Source of the DNA: Bradyrhizobium acaciae
GTDB lineage: Bacteria; Pseudomonadota; Alphaproteobacteria; Rhizobiales; Xanthobacteraceae
Length of the DNA: 64,000 nucleotides
Reading direction: 5' to 3'
NCBI RefSeq assembly: GCF_020889785.1
Contig: NZ_JACMYK010000010.1
Location: forward strand, 54,131 to 118,130
Positions 55,568 through 64,000 of this stretch are shown here, one piece after another (position 1 is the first letter of the stretch; the number at the start of each line of letters is the position of its first letter). The notes below the pieces were generated by a model that was given only the letters and a program-made list of their open reading frames with translations, did not search any database and was not told the DNA's origin. The translations under genes and the position numbers were made by a program.

Positions 55568-57999
55568 CTTGCGCTCGCATTCAATGCAGAAATGACGGCC
55601 GCACCCAACGATCTCGTGTTATATTCTTTTCCGCTGGAGTAGTGCGTCTTAAGACCTAGCTCCGTTGCTAACTTCCAAAGCAGCGGCCTCGCCTCGGGCA
55701 GCAGTGCTCCATTTTCCCAAACTTGGATGGTCCCCGTCGACAGCTGTTTGACAGTCAAGTGGCCTTTCCGCCCTTCAAACTCGGTTTCTGGGGAGAGTGG
55801 TTGGCGCACATGATCGATAATGCCCGAGTACGCTGCCGGCAGGTCGAACGCTTCTTCGTTTATTTCCCAACGCACTCTCTGGCCGGGCACGTTCGTTTCG
55901 CCGAACAAGGCTTCAAGGTCGTCTTTAACCTCCACCACAAAGCAATGCTCACGGCTCTTGCGATGGTCGTTCAGGACCAGCTGAATTCTCGTCCAATCTT
56001 CAAAGAAATATTCTTGCAATAGCGGAATAATCTTTTGGCGGAAGATCGCGCTCAGCACTTCGATTGTAGGTTGGCTACGCAGATCTAGGAAATACGCGTG
56101 TCCTAACCGGTGCTCTCTGTCCAATAGCACCTCAATTCGATCATTCATCACCTTCAAGAGTTCACTTACCTCGACGCCTGAGACTTCAATATCCTCAAGT
56201 TCCTCGATTTGCGGGACCATCTCTTGAAACGAGAAGCGCCGCCTCAATGCTATGTCGAGCCCTGTAAGTGATCGGTCGGCTGTATTCATGGTCGCGATCA
56301 AAAAGACGTTTGAGGGAATACTAAAGCGCGTTTTTGAGTAAGGTAGCACCACCTCGAGTGCTTCAGGCGCTCCGTGTCGTTTGGAAGGCTCCACAAGAGT
56401 GATTAGCTCGCCAAAAATACGGGAAACGTTTCCGCGATTGATTTCATCGATGATCAATACCTTAGCATTCGACTTCGATGCGGAAACCGCTGCTGCGCCG
56501 GAGAGACACCGTTCGACTAATCGCGGAAGGATGTTGTTATAGCCATTAACGAGATACGGCTCCAATTTGGAGTCCGACAGCTTGTCAAAGACGCGCTTTT
56601 CGCGGATGTCATCGAGCGTCAGATCGCCCTTTTTCACATGATCAGCGAGCGTCTTGAGCAACCCGATACCGATCGGGAGCCGGTTGCCGTTCGGCTTTGC
56701 TAGCTCGACAAGATCCGCAGAAGCGAACACGACCTCGTATCCGGTTCCAAATTGCTCACCGACCTTGAAGATCTGCGTCGAAATTTCCGAACGCGAATTC
56801 AGCAGGGCCGCCAGCTTGCTCATGTCTATCGCCCCTGGTCGTAACTCATAGAGCGTCATCTGGCTGAACTGATTGTTCATCAGCTGTTCGAGCGGCAGAG
56901 AAGGCTTATACACGCGCAACCATTTCACGGGTCGGCATTGACCATAAGAATCGTTTTGTTCCTTTCGGTCGACTCGTCGATAATCGCCTATCACCTGGCC
57001 GATTGCGCGAAATTTTGAGTTTCCTTCTGTTACGACGAGAAGGTCACCCTCGCTGACCTTGAATAGGAAGGTGTTGACCGCCGAGACAGGGTACGAATCT
57101 CGCGTGAGAGATTCTCCACTCGCGATGAATCGGTCGAAGACGTCCTCTCGGTCTTTGCAATCGCTGAAGTCGGTCGTTCCACCGTAACCAAGCAGAGCGT
57201 AGCCATTTTCGATGCATTCATCAAAAATGTAGGCGTCATCTCCCAACCAATTGCCGAGAGACATCTTCCAGACACGACGGTTCTCCAGATCGACTGGCGC
57301 TTCACGTTGCTCCGTTACTCTCGCGGTCGCAGCAGTACATAGGTTCTTGAAAACTCCATCCACGATTTCGTATCGAAGCTGTCCATTCTCATCGTTCTCG
57401 GCTCGTAGCCCCTCTACGAAATCCTCGTAGCTGAAGCTTTGATGAAAGGTCACAAACCGCACGTCGCCAGCTGCGACGAGCTGATCGAACCTGCTCTTTA
57501 GCGCTTCGCGATCATCCTGATTTTCTGACAGGAATTGGGGGTCAAGGATCTCGAGAGCTGCAGTGACGGTTGCATACGTTTTACCGGTGCCAGGAGGACC
57601 GTAAAAAATTCGGTTAAGATCAGGCATTGCTACGTTGTCCGCGATTGTTACCGGAAGAGAAGTTGTGTCGGGCCTCGCTGGATCACGTTCGAACGTTAGA
57701 ACGTATCTATCAGAGCTGGCAGGATCGCGATCGAGAACCGCGAAATCGCCGGGCTGTACGTGATGCTTTTTAAATGTAGCTCCAAAGCGGAGTTGCAGCC
57801 GGCTGTACTTCCCAAGAAGACAAGTTCTGAAAACTCTCCCGTCCGGGAGTATCAAGCTAAACCTCTCCTCGGGCTCACCATCCGGAACCGCAATGAATCG
57901 GCTTGGAAAAAGCTGTTGGTCGGAGGGCACACGTATGTACCCGTTATCAATAGCGCCCTGCGTTAGCCTGATGCGAAGCGCCTCCTCGCCTGCGGCCAT
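55564..57999 (-). CDS. McrB-type GTPase/AAA motor with extra N-terminal and inserted domains
   Basis: An 811-residue protein. An N-terminal B3/EcoRII-like region (about 8-110) is followed by Walker A F-Y-G-P-P-G-T-G-K-T (about 130). An insert of about 120 residues then resembles an EVE-type nucleic-acid-binding domain (about 240-360, W-K-M-S-L-G...G-D-L-L-V-V-T-E). Next come the McrB signature V-L-I-I-D-E-I-N-R-G-N (about 510), M-N-T-A-D-R-S (about 570), R-R-R-F, and a unique C-terminal 80 residues. The motor would bind modified or foreign DNA and drive McrC. ATG 57999 follows GGGGGAG. Confidence 0.92.
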   Translation of the reverse strand: MAAGEEALRIRLTQGAIDNGYIRVPSDQQLFPSRFIAVPDGEPEERFSLILPDGRVFRTCLLGKYSRLQLRFGATFKKHHVQPGDFAVLDRDPASSDRYVLTFERDPARPDTTSLPVTIADNVAMPDLNRIFYGPPGTGKTYATVTAALEILDPQFLSENQDDREALKSRFDQLVAAGDVRFVTFHQSFSYEDFVEGLRAENDENGQLRYEIVDGVFKNLCTAATARVTEQREAPVDLENRRVWKMSLGNWLGDDAYIFDECIENGYALLGYGGTTDFSDCKDREDVFDRFIASGESLTRDSYPVSAVNTFLFKVSEGDLLVVTEGNSKFRAIGQVIGDYRRVDRKEQNDSYGQCRPVKWLRVYKPSLPLEQLMNNQFSQMTLYELRPGAIDMSKLAALLNSRSEISTQIFKVGEQFGTGYEVVFASADLVELAKPNGNRLPIGIGLLKTLADHVKKGDLTLDDIREKRVFDKLSDSKLEPYLVNGYNNILPRLVERCLSGAAAVSASKSNAKVLIIDEINRGNVSRIFGELITLVEPSKRHGAPEALEVVLPYSKTRFSIPSNVFLIATMNTADRSLTGLDIALRRRFSFQEMVPQIEELEDIEVSGVEVSELLKVMNDRIEVLLDREHRLGHAYFLDLRSQPTIEVLSAIFRQKIIPLLQEYFFEDWTRIQLVLNDHRKSREHCFVVEVKDDLEALFGETNVPGQRVRWEINEEAFDLPAAYSGIIDHVRQPLSPETEFEGRKGHLTVKQLSTGTIQVWENGALLPEARPLLWKLATELGLKTHYSSGKEYNTRSLGAAVISALNASAS

Positions 58000-58244
58000 C
58001 ACTCCCCCCCATGCAAACCGGCTCTCTGATGTGCGGCAGCTCTACCTATGCTAGATCAATCAGTTAGGAGCAATCCATACTTTTATAGAATACTTCCTCC
58101 AGGGACAGCGACAGCATTGCCCGGATGAAGTTGTAGCTTGCGGCCTTATCTGGGCGATCCAATAGCTGCCCTCCTAGACACCCCGAATGGGCTGTTTTGC
58201 CGGTGAAGGAATTTAAGATCTCTGAGTGACCAGTTTGGGAATCT

Positions 58245-59963
58245 TTATTTCTCATCCAGAGTCGGCTGGTCGGCTGGCAGTTGAGCAACGGTGCCATCAA
58301 CGGAAAGCATGTCGAAATCCGGCGCCTTCCCGCTGATCTTCTGAATGAACTTCGTCGGGTCTTCCGGATCGACGAACAGCGTCATGCCTTGGCCATCGCG
58401 GAAGACCACCTCAAAGCGCTGAGTGTCGGGGTCCACTGTCAGGCGTAGCTCGGTGATCAACGATTGCAGCCTCGATGCTATCTGTGCACGGAGCTTGTAC
58501 ACGTCCCCGCCTCTGGCGGCCCGCACACGCTCGATCAGCTCCGCGACCTGATCGGGACGGCGGTAGTACGTCAATGCCGTCTGGTCGAGGACGGAAATCT
58601 CGTGGCGAAGCTGTTTCTCCAGCTTCTTCGCTGCGACCAAGTCTAGCTCTGCCTTCTTGATCCGCTCGGCAATGAATGCGCTATGAAAATCCGCCATTTT
58701 CAGGCCGATCTCGAAAGCCTTGCTCCGTTCGTCCTCCAACAGTCTAATTTTACCCACGGCGGCATCAAGGTGGAGCGCAACTTCATTTCGCTTGGACGAG
58801 TGCTCACTCGACGACACGAGCGATGCCAAATCAAGTTGCTCGACGAAGGACAAGAACGTTGACTCGAACTGGTCATAACGCCAGCGACCAGTCATCTCGC
58901 AGCCACCGTTGCGAAGTGCGTTTGAGCAAACGAGGTACGACCTACCTTTGGGTGGTTGACCCTTGTTTTGATAGTGCATTGGTTCGCGGCAGTAGTCGCA
59001 GACCGCCAGCTTCGAAAACAGGTTGGTGAAGTGCCTTCCCTTCGGCCCACCACTGCCCTTCTTGCCTTCCTCAGGCTTCGTCTTGCGTTCCAGCCGACCG
59101 CGCTGCGCTGCCTCGAAAACTGTCTGGGCTACGATGCTGGGAAAGTAGTTGCGAATGGGATTGCCATCGGGCGTCCGCTTGCCTCCTTCCATCCGATTGG
59201 GCTGGAATGTCCCAATCGCTGCTGCACTGCTGAGGATCTTGTTGACTGTCGAGTTCTGCCAGCCGCCCTTCCCCATGAAGGTCGGGATACCCTCCTCATT
59301 CAGGCGGCGAACGATCGTGAACGTGCCGAGCCCAGATGCAGCCTCGTCGAAAATCCTGCGGACCACCACTGCGCGGTCCTCGACAACCTCAAAGCCCATT
59401 CGATCCGGCGTCAGGCGCAGCCAGCTTGGACACCTGGCGGTCAGCTTCCTTTGACTTATGGCGGCCCGTTTTGCCTTCCATGCCTGTGACAGGCGATCGC
59501 TCTTGCGGGCCGATTCCTCGTTAGCCCGGCTCATCTTGGCGATCGAGATAATCAGATCTTCGAAGCTGATGTTGCCTTTGAAGACGCGCTCATCATCTAG
59601 CGTGACCAGGACCAGACCCGCTTCCACGATCTCAATGAACGGCTTCAGGGCGACCACCGGCTCTTGGCGGCTCATTCGATCAAATGATTCGACGAGCAGG
59701 TATGAGCCCGCCTCGATCTTTCCGTCCCGAACAGCCTCAAGGAACCGCCCGAAGGCGCCAGATGCGAGATTTTTGCCCTTGTAGGCGGAGACACCGATGT
59801 CGTGGAGGTCGACATCCTCGATCAGCTCCAGACCGTGGCTGTCGGCGTATTTACGAGATGCCTCACGCTGACGGCGAAGGCTATCGCCCTTCAGCTGGAG
59901 GTCAGTGGACATCCTGACGTACGAGAAAGCCTTAGGACGGATTTTCTGAATGGGTATAACCAT
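58245..59963 (-). CDS. Large serine integrase of the element
   Basis: A 572-residue protein. The resolvase domain has the catalytic Ser19 in Y-V-R-M-S-T and the F-D-R-M-S-R helix. A recombinase domain follows (I-F-D-E-A-A-S-G, L-N-E-E-G-I-P-T). Then a zinc ribbon has C-D-Y-C...V-C-S-N...G-G-C, and the C-terminus has a coiled coil (about 400-480). This is the full layout of phiC31/Bxb1-like integrases. It lies 46 nt from the right junction with its start toward the junction, the usual place for an integrase gene next to attP. It is the obvious agent of insertion into comM. Confidence 0.95.
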   Translation of the reverse strand: MVIPIQKIRPKAFSYVRMSTDLQLKGDSLRRQREASRKYADSHGLELIEDVDLHDIGVSAYKGKNLASGAFGRFLEAVRDGKIEAGSYLLVESFDRMSRQEPVVALKPFIEIVEAGLVLVTLDDERVFKGNISFEDLIISIAKMSRANEESARKSDRLSQAWKAKRAAISQRKLTARCPSWLRLTPDRMGFEVVEDRAVVVRRIFDEAASGLGTFTIVRRLNEEGIPTFMGKGGWQNSTVNKILSSAAAIGTFQPNRMEGGKRTPDGNPIRNYFPSIVAQTVFEAAQRGRLERKTKPEEGKKGSGGPKGRHFTNLFSKLAVCDYCREPMHYQNKGQPPKGRSYLVCSNALRNGGCEMTGRWRYDQFESTFLSFVEQLDLASLVSSSEHSSKRNEVALHLDAAVGKIRLLEDERSKAFEIGLKMADFHSAFIAERIKKAELDLVAAKKLEKQLRHEISVLDQTALTYYRRPDQVAELIERVRAARGGDVYKLRAQIASRLQSLITELRLTVDPDTQRFEVVFRDGQGMTLFVDPEDPTKFIQKISGKAPDFDMLSVDGTVAQLPADQPTLDEK

Positions 59964-59974
59964 CTGATCTCATT

Positions 59975-60030
59975 AACAGTTAGTAATTTAATTGTCCACC
60001 ATATCCTCATGATGGGCTCGCCCGGCGCCG
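59975..60030. other. attR (right attachment junction)
   Basis: Element sequence TTTAATTGTCCACCATATCCTC meets ATGATGGGCTCGCC of comM at 60009-60012. The element-side CACCATATCCTCATG matches 11 of 15 bases of the comM target CATCATCTGCTGATG, so the attP arm mimics the gene it inserts into and would still encode H-H-I-L-M. Confidence 0.75.
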
Positions 60031-60905
60031 GCAAATCGATGCTGGCGGCGCGGCTGCCTTCGATCCTGCCGCCGCTATCGCCGTCCGAATTGCTTGAAGT
60101 CTCGATGATCGCATCCGTCGCCGGCGAGATCCGCGACGGCGCCTTGACCGCGCGGCGCCCGTTCCGCAGCCCGCATCATTCCGCCAGCATGGCCGCGCTG
60201 ACCGGCGGCGGCATGCGCGCCAAGCCCGGCGAAATCTCGCTCGCGCATCAGGGCGTGCTGTTCCTCGACGAATTGCCGGAGTTCGATCCGCGCGTGCTGG
60301 ATTCGCTGCGCCAGCCGCTGGAGAACGGCGAGGTCTCGGTAAGCAGGGCCAACCATCGCGTCACCTATCCGGCGCGCTTCATGCTGGTCGCGGCGATGAA
60401 CCCGTGCCGCTGCGGCCACGCCTATGAGCCCGGCTATTCCTGCAAGCGCGGCCGCCTCGACCGCTGCACCGCCGACTATCAGATGCGGATCTCCGGTCCG
60501 CTGATGGATCGCATCGATCTCAGGATCGAGGTGCCCGCCGTGACCGCGGCGGATCTGATCCTGCCGCCGCCGGCGGAGGGATCGGCCGAGGTCGCCAAAC
60601 GCGTCGCCGCCGCGCGCGACATCCAGCTCGCCCGCTATGCGGCGGCCGGCATGCCGCATGTGCGCACCAACGCGGAAGCGCCGAGCGCGCTGCTCGAGAC
60701 CATCGCGCAGCCCGACGCGCAGGGGCAGAAGCTGCTCCGCGAAGCCGCCGACACCATGCACCTTACGGCGCGCGGCTATCACCGCGTGTTGCGCGTGGCG
60801 CGCACGCTCGCCGATCTCGACGGCACTGATACGATCGGCCGACTGCACCTCGCCGAGGCGCTGTCCTATCGTGCATTGGCCGACGATCTGCGCCGCGCGG
60901 CCTGA
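60009..60905 (+). pseudogene. comM: comM (yifB) 3' fragment
   Basis: It encodes the C-terminal 297 residues of ComM starting exactly at the Walker A (M-G-S-P-G-A-G-K-S-M). It keeps Walker B F-L-D-E-L-P-E-F-D-P, N-P-C-R-C-G and the Mg-chelatase C-terminal domain. The reading frame runs open leftward into the element with its own possible ATG at 60009, so a truncated AAA fragment could be made, but it lacks the N-terminal domain. Joined with 28156-28812 it restores a full ComM. Confidence 0.93.
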
Positions 60906-61077
60906 GCCGAGCGTTTCCAGTGAAGCGGGTCCGGTGAAGACGACGCGCCAGAACCAAGGCGGTCCCGTTTGGGGCCCGATGCCTGCTGCGTCAACGCGGC
61001 GGTAACCACTCTCGTTTACGCTCCGCAAACCATAAGCACCGCGATCTGCGGCACGCTTGGGTCGAGCGAGTTGTGTC

Positions 61078-61596
61078 ATGTTGCGTATGAAGATTCTGGC
61101 CTCGGTGGTGCCGCTTGCCGTGGCCGCGGTATTTGCCCGCGCGGAAATCCTGCCGGGTCCCCGGCCCTGCATCGAGGTCGGCGGGGCCACGATGCAGATC
61201 GCGTCGATCCCCTGGCTGGCGCAGCTTCACGTCAGCTTCACCGACGACCCCAGCCTTGCGACCGTCCGGGTCCGGGTTGCCGACAGCGCCGACGCTGCCG
61301 ACTTCACCGTGATCGACGACGTCGACGATGCGGAAGCCGGGGCGTGCGAGAGCAATGCGGTGCCGCAGCTGATCGCGATTTCCAGCAATCCGACTGCAAC
61401 CGACCCCATCATCTATCTTTCGCACGACGGTCCGTTCGATTACCGCGTCTATGTGCAGTCGAAGACGTTCTCAGCGCGCGATGCCGCGGCCCTGATCGTC
61501 AGCGCCCGCGGCGAACATCGCCGCCTCGAAGCGGCGTCGCACGAGCCTCGCGCGCGCTTCCCCACCCGGATCATGGCGGAGTTAACCCTCCGCTAA
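61078..61596 (+). CDS. Small secreted hypothetical protein
   Basis: A 172-residue protein. Residues 1-23 form a signal peptide (M-L-R-M-K-I-L-A-S-V-V-P-L-A-V-A-A-V-F-A). The mature part has one Cys pair and D-D-V-D-D-A. It resembles conserved Bradyrhizobium hypothetical proteins with no known role. ATG 61078 or 61087 may be the start. It is upstream of the histidine kinase by 104 nt. Confidence 0.72.
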   Translation: MLRMKILASVVPLAVAAVFARAEILPGPRPCIEVGGATMQIASIPWLAQLHVSFTDDPSLATVRVRVADSADAADFTVIDDVDDAEAGACESNAVPQLIAISSNPTATDPIIYLSHDGPFDYRVYVQSKTFSARDAAALIVSARGEHRRLEAASHEPRARFPTRIMAELTLR

Positions 61597-61699
61597 CCCT
61601 GTTCTGAGGGCGGCGCGAAACCGCCATCAAGTTCAAGCACTTTGCAAGGTAGCCGACGCATCTTCATTGCCGGATCAAGCTATTTCAGGGCCACCATTG

Positions 61700-63967
61700 A
61701 TGGGGCGTTTCTTCCGGATCAAGTTACGCTTTCGCCGCTTCCTGCGGCGCCATTCCTGGGTCGCGACGATCGTCCGCTCCTTCACGATCTTTTCCGTCGC
61801 GTTCGGCGGCGCCTTCGGTTTCATTTCGGGCGCGCTCTCGGAGCACAGCGGCTACGACCCAAATGCATTCGCGATCGGTGTCAGCTTCCTGTTCGCGCTC
61901 GCCTGCCTCTGGATCGTGACGCTCGGCATCCGCCTGCGGCTGATGCGCAGAAGGCTGCGCACCATCGCCATGCACAATGAGGCGATGGCCGACCGCAACT
62001 GGGAACTGCAGGAAGCCGAACAGCGCGCCTCTACCCTGTTCGAGGCACAGGACGATCTGATCGTGCTGCGCGACCTCGACGGCCTCATCACCTACGCCAA
62101 CGACGCCTATTGCGAGCTGGCGCAGATTTCCCGCAGCGAATTGATCGGCAGCACCGCCACGCTCAAGGTGCTCGAGCAGGGTGACACCGCGCTCGAATCC
62201 AGCGGCACCCGGGTCTACGACCAGAAGATCGAGGGACCGCTCGGGCCGCGCTGGATCGCCTGGCGCGAAGGTCTGGTGCGCAACGATGCCGGCGCGCCGG
62301 CGGAGATGCAGAGTGTCGGCCGCGACGTCACCGACCGCACCGAGAGCGAGCGGGCGCTGGCCGACGCGCGCGATCAGGCCGATGCCGCCAACCGCGCCAA
62401 GTCGCGCTTCCTTGCGATGGCGAGCCACGAGATCCGCACGCCGCTGAACGGCATCATCGGCATGAGCGGACTGCTGATGGACACGCAGCTGACGCCGGAG
62501 CAGATGACCTACGTCAAGGCGGTCAAGACATCCGGCGACGCGCTGCTCGCGCTGATCGAGGAGCTGCTCGACTATTCCAAGATCGAAGCCGGCAAGATCG
62601 ATCTCGAGCACCGCGCCTTTGCGCTGTCCGGCCTGATCGAGGACATCACCGAGCTGCTGGCGCCGCGCGCGCAGACCAAAGGCATCGAGATCGCCGCCTA
62701 TGTCGACGAGCGGTTGCCGATGCAGGTGACCGGCGACGCTGCGCGGCTGCGTCAGGTGCTGCTCAATCTCGCCGGCAATGCCATCAAGTTCACCGCGACC
62801 GGCGGCGTGGCGCTGATCGTCGAGCCCAGCATCTGGCCGAACGAGATCAGCTTCCTGGTTCGCGACACCGGCATCGGCATCGCTCCCGAAGCGCAGCAGC
62901 GCATCTTCCGGGAGTTCGAGCAGGCCGACGACCGCATCGCGCGCAGCTACGGCGGCACCGGCCTCGGGCTTTCGATCAGCGACCGCATCGTCAGGCGCAT
63001 GGGCGGCCGCATCACGCTCGCGAGCACGCCGGGCGCGGGCTCGACCTTTGAAGTGTCGATCCCGCTGGCTGCCGCCGACACCGGCGACGTCAATGGCTTC
63101 ACGGCACCCGACCTTGCCGGCCAATCCATCATGCTGGTCGCGCCGCACAGCATCGAGGCCTCGCTGATCTCGCGGCGGTTGCAGCGCTGGGGCGCGCAGA
63201 CCTGCATCGTGTCGGATGCCAATGTCGCCGAGGCGCTGCTGCCGGAGCGGAGCTGGCACGCCATCCTGATCGACCACACGCTCGGCACGGCGGCGATGGA
63301 GACGTTTGCCGGCGCCGCCCGCATCCATGCGACCCACCGCATCGTGATGGTCACGCCGGCGACGCGGCAGGATCTTTCGGCCGCGGAAACGGCGATGTTC
63401 ACCGGCTATCTGGTCAAGCCGTTGCGCGCGTCGTCGCTCGCCGCACGCCTGACGGCGTCCCCCGAAATCGCCGCACCAAGCCTGATCGGAGATCAAAGCC
63501 TTGCGATCGAGGCGGCAGCCGAGTCCGCGCCGACTGCGCCGGCATCCACGCCGCCGGACAAGGGGCTCTCGATCCTGGTCGCCGAAGACAATGAGATCAA
63601 CGCGCTCTTGATGCGCTCGCTGCTCACCCGGCTCGGCCACAACGTGGTCATCACAACCAATGGCGAGCATGCCATGGAATCCTGGCTCTCGGCGAGGTCA
63701 GCCGGCACGCCCTACGATATCGTGCTGATGGATATCCAGATGCCGCGCCTCAACGGCATCGAAACCACCAAGCAGATCCGCAGCCACGAGGCCGGCCAGT
63801 CCATCCGCAGGACGCCGATCCTGGCGCTGACCGCCAACACGCTGGTCGAGGATCGCTATGCCTGCTTCGAGGCCGGCATGGACGGTTTTCTGATCAAGCC
63901 GCTCGACCGCGAGAAGCTCGAAGAAGCGCTCGCGGGCCTGGCGGCCGCGCGGCATATCGCGGCGTAG
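61700..63967 (+). CDS. Membrane hybrid histidine kinase with PAS and receiver domains
   Basis: A 755-residue protein. It has two N-terminal membrane helices (about 20-45 and 57-82), a PAS domain (about 108-220), and HisKA with the phospho-acceptor His243 in [12 protein letters not shown]. HATPase follows with N-A-I-K-F-T, D-T-G-I-G-I and G-T-G-L-G-L. A degenerate receiver-like region (about 480-590) precedes a true receiver with Asp676 in V-L-M-D-I-Q-M-P. It senses an unknown signal. No separate response regulator is visible in the window. ATG 61700 was preferred over TTG 61667. Confidence 0.92.
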   Translation: MGRFFRIKLRFRRFLRRHSWVATIVRSFTIFSVAFGGAFGFISGALSEHSGYDPNAFAIGVSFLFALACLWIVTLGIRLRLMRRRLRTIAMHNEAMADRNWELQEAEQRASTLFEAQDDLIVLRDLDGLITYANDAYCELAQISRSELIGSTATLKVLEQGDTALESSGTRVYDQKIEGPLGPRWIAWREGLVRNDAGAPAEMQSVGRDVTDRTESERALADARDQADAANRAKSRFLAMASHEIRTPLNGIIGMSGLLMDTQLTPEQMTYVKAVKTSGDALLALIEELLDYSKIEAGKIDLEHRAFALSGLIEDITELLAPRAQTKGIEIAAYVDERLPMQVTGDAARLRQVLLNLAGNAIKFTATGGVALIVEPSIWPNEISFLVRDTGIGIAPEAQQRIFREFEQADDRIARSYGGTGLGLSISDRIVRRMGGRITLASTPGAGSTFEVSIPLAAADTGDVNGFTAPDLAGQSIMLVAPHSIEASLISRRLQRWGAQTCIVSDANVAEALLPERSWHAILIDHTLGTAAMETFAGAARIHATHRIVMVTPATRQDLSAAETAMFTGYLVKPLRASSLAARLTASPEIAAPSLIGDQSLAIEAAAESAPTAPASTPPDKGLSILVAEDNEINALLMRSLLTRLGHNVVITTNGEHAMESWLSARSAGTPYDIVLMDIQMPRLNGIETTKQIRSHEAGQSIRRTPILALTANTLVEDRYACFEAGMDGFLIKPLDREKLEEALAGLAAARHIAA

Positions 63968-64000
63968 GCAGCTGCAAATCCCACGTCGTCCCGGCGAAGG

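Larger units (their letters stand above)
28810..60011. mobile_element. Integrative element of about 31.2 kb inserted in comM by a large serine integrase
   Basis: Both halves of comM are collinear across the insert and rejoin precisely. The shared junction triplet is ATG (28810-28812 and 60009-60011). The large serine integrase gene at 58245-59963 is 46 nt from the right junction. Base composition drops visibly inside. The content is accessory: polymerase, Rep-like protein, recombinases, McrBC/SLATT cargo and a chaperone operon. No conjugation genes or phage structural genes were recognised, so it is a genomic island or mobilisable/satellite type of element rather than a full ICE or prophage. 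Confidence 0.92.

Noticed and set aside
59802..60905. Apparent fusion of a novel N-terminus to the ComM AAA domain
   Set aside because: The N-terminal part is the antisense of the integrase start and att arm. The frame is open only by chance of insertion.
61724..63670. Very long open frame opposite the histidine kinase
   Set aside because: Arg/Asp/Gly-rich composition of an antisense shadow; the kinase has all its motifs.
63968..64000. Interspersed repeat at the right edge (CGTCCCGGCGAAGG)
   Set aside because: It looks like the first half of a common rhizobial intergenic repeat, but only half is inside the window so it cannot be confirmed.

Overview
The window looks like a chromosomal segment of a Bradyrhizobium-type alphaproteobacterium (Nitrobacteraceae). 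The backbone is GC-rich and carries alphaproteobacterial housekeeping genes (pmtA, dnaK-dnaJ, hrcA-grpE, gpmA, pyrF), Tat-signal proteins, and the roughly 49-bp GAGCATGATC...GATCATGCTC palindromic repeat that I associate with Bradyrhizobium-like genomes (6521 and 20449). The species is not determinable from the sequence alone.

Left backbone (1-28812): a type III polyketide synthase / ICMT-like methyltransferase / DHA2 transporter operon (1-2180); an EmrAB-like efflux pair whose membrane fusion gene is frameshifted (2301-5062); nth; DUF2244; an AraC-MGMT protein; the operon FMN reductase-pyrF-DUF1330-dapB-gpmA; pmtA; dnaK-dnaJ with a heat-shock-type promoter and an internal terminator; a nicotinamidase-like gene, an AraC regulator and a VOC protein; hrcA-grpE divergent from rph-rdgB-hemW; a periplasmic-binding lipoprotein divergent from rsmI-yraN-gshB; an MBL-fold hydrolase; and the 5' half of comM.

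Mobile element (28813-60011, about 31.2 kb): comM (yifB) is split exactly in front of its Walker A motif. The insert is visibly lower in GC and ends with a large serine integrase next to the right junction. It carries a replication-like module (family A DNA polymerase with 3'-5' exonuclease motifs, small helical/DNA-binding proteins, an HUH-type Rep-like protein in a coupled three-gene operon), a second large serine recombinase with four homing-endonuclease-associated-type repeats, a remnant of a tyrosine recombinase, and a small resolvase. Its cargo includes secreted and Tat proteins, an agmatine-deiminase-family enzyme, and a Sel1 lipoprotein-like or secreted protein. It also carries an Hsp70 / GrpE-like / J-like-peptidoglycan-binding membrane operon opposite an AAA ATPase.

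The most striking cargo is a tight four-gene operon, mcrB-mcrC-SLATT-GTP cyclohydrolase II (57999 to 53112, minus strand). The cyclohydrolase keeps its zinc cysteines but has Met in place of the Tyr that directs normal riboflavin-pathway chemistry, the same switch known from Streptomyces SCO6655, which makes a formylated pyrimidine nucleotide. I propose this as a composite anti-phage system: DNA recognition and cleavage by McrBC plus a GTP-derived signal acting on a SLATT membrane effector.

Right backbone (60012-64000): the 3' half of comM, a small secreted protein, and a membrane hybrid histidine kinase. No tRNA, rRNA or CRISPR array was recognised.
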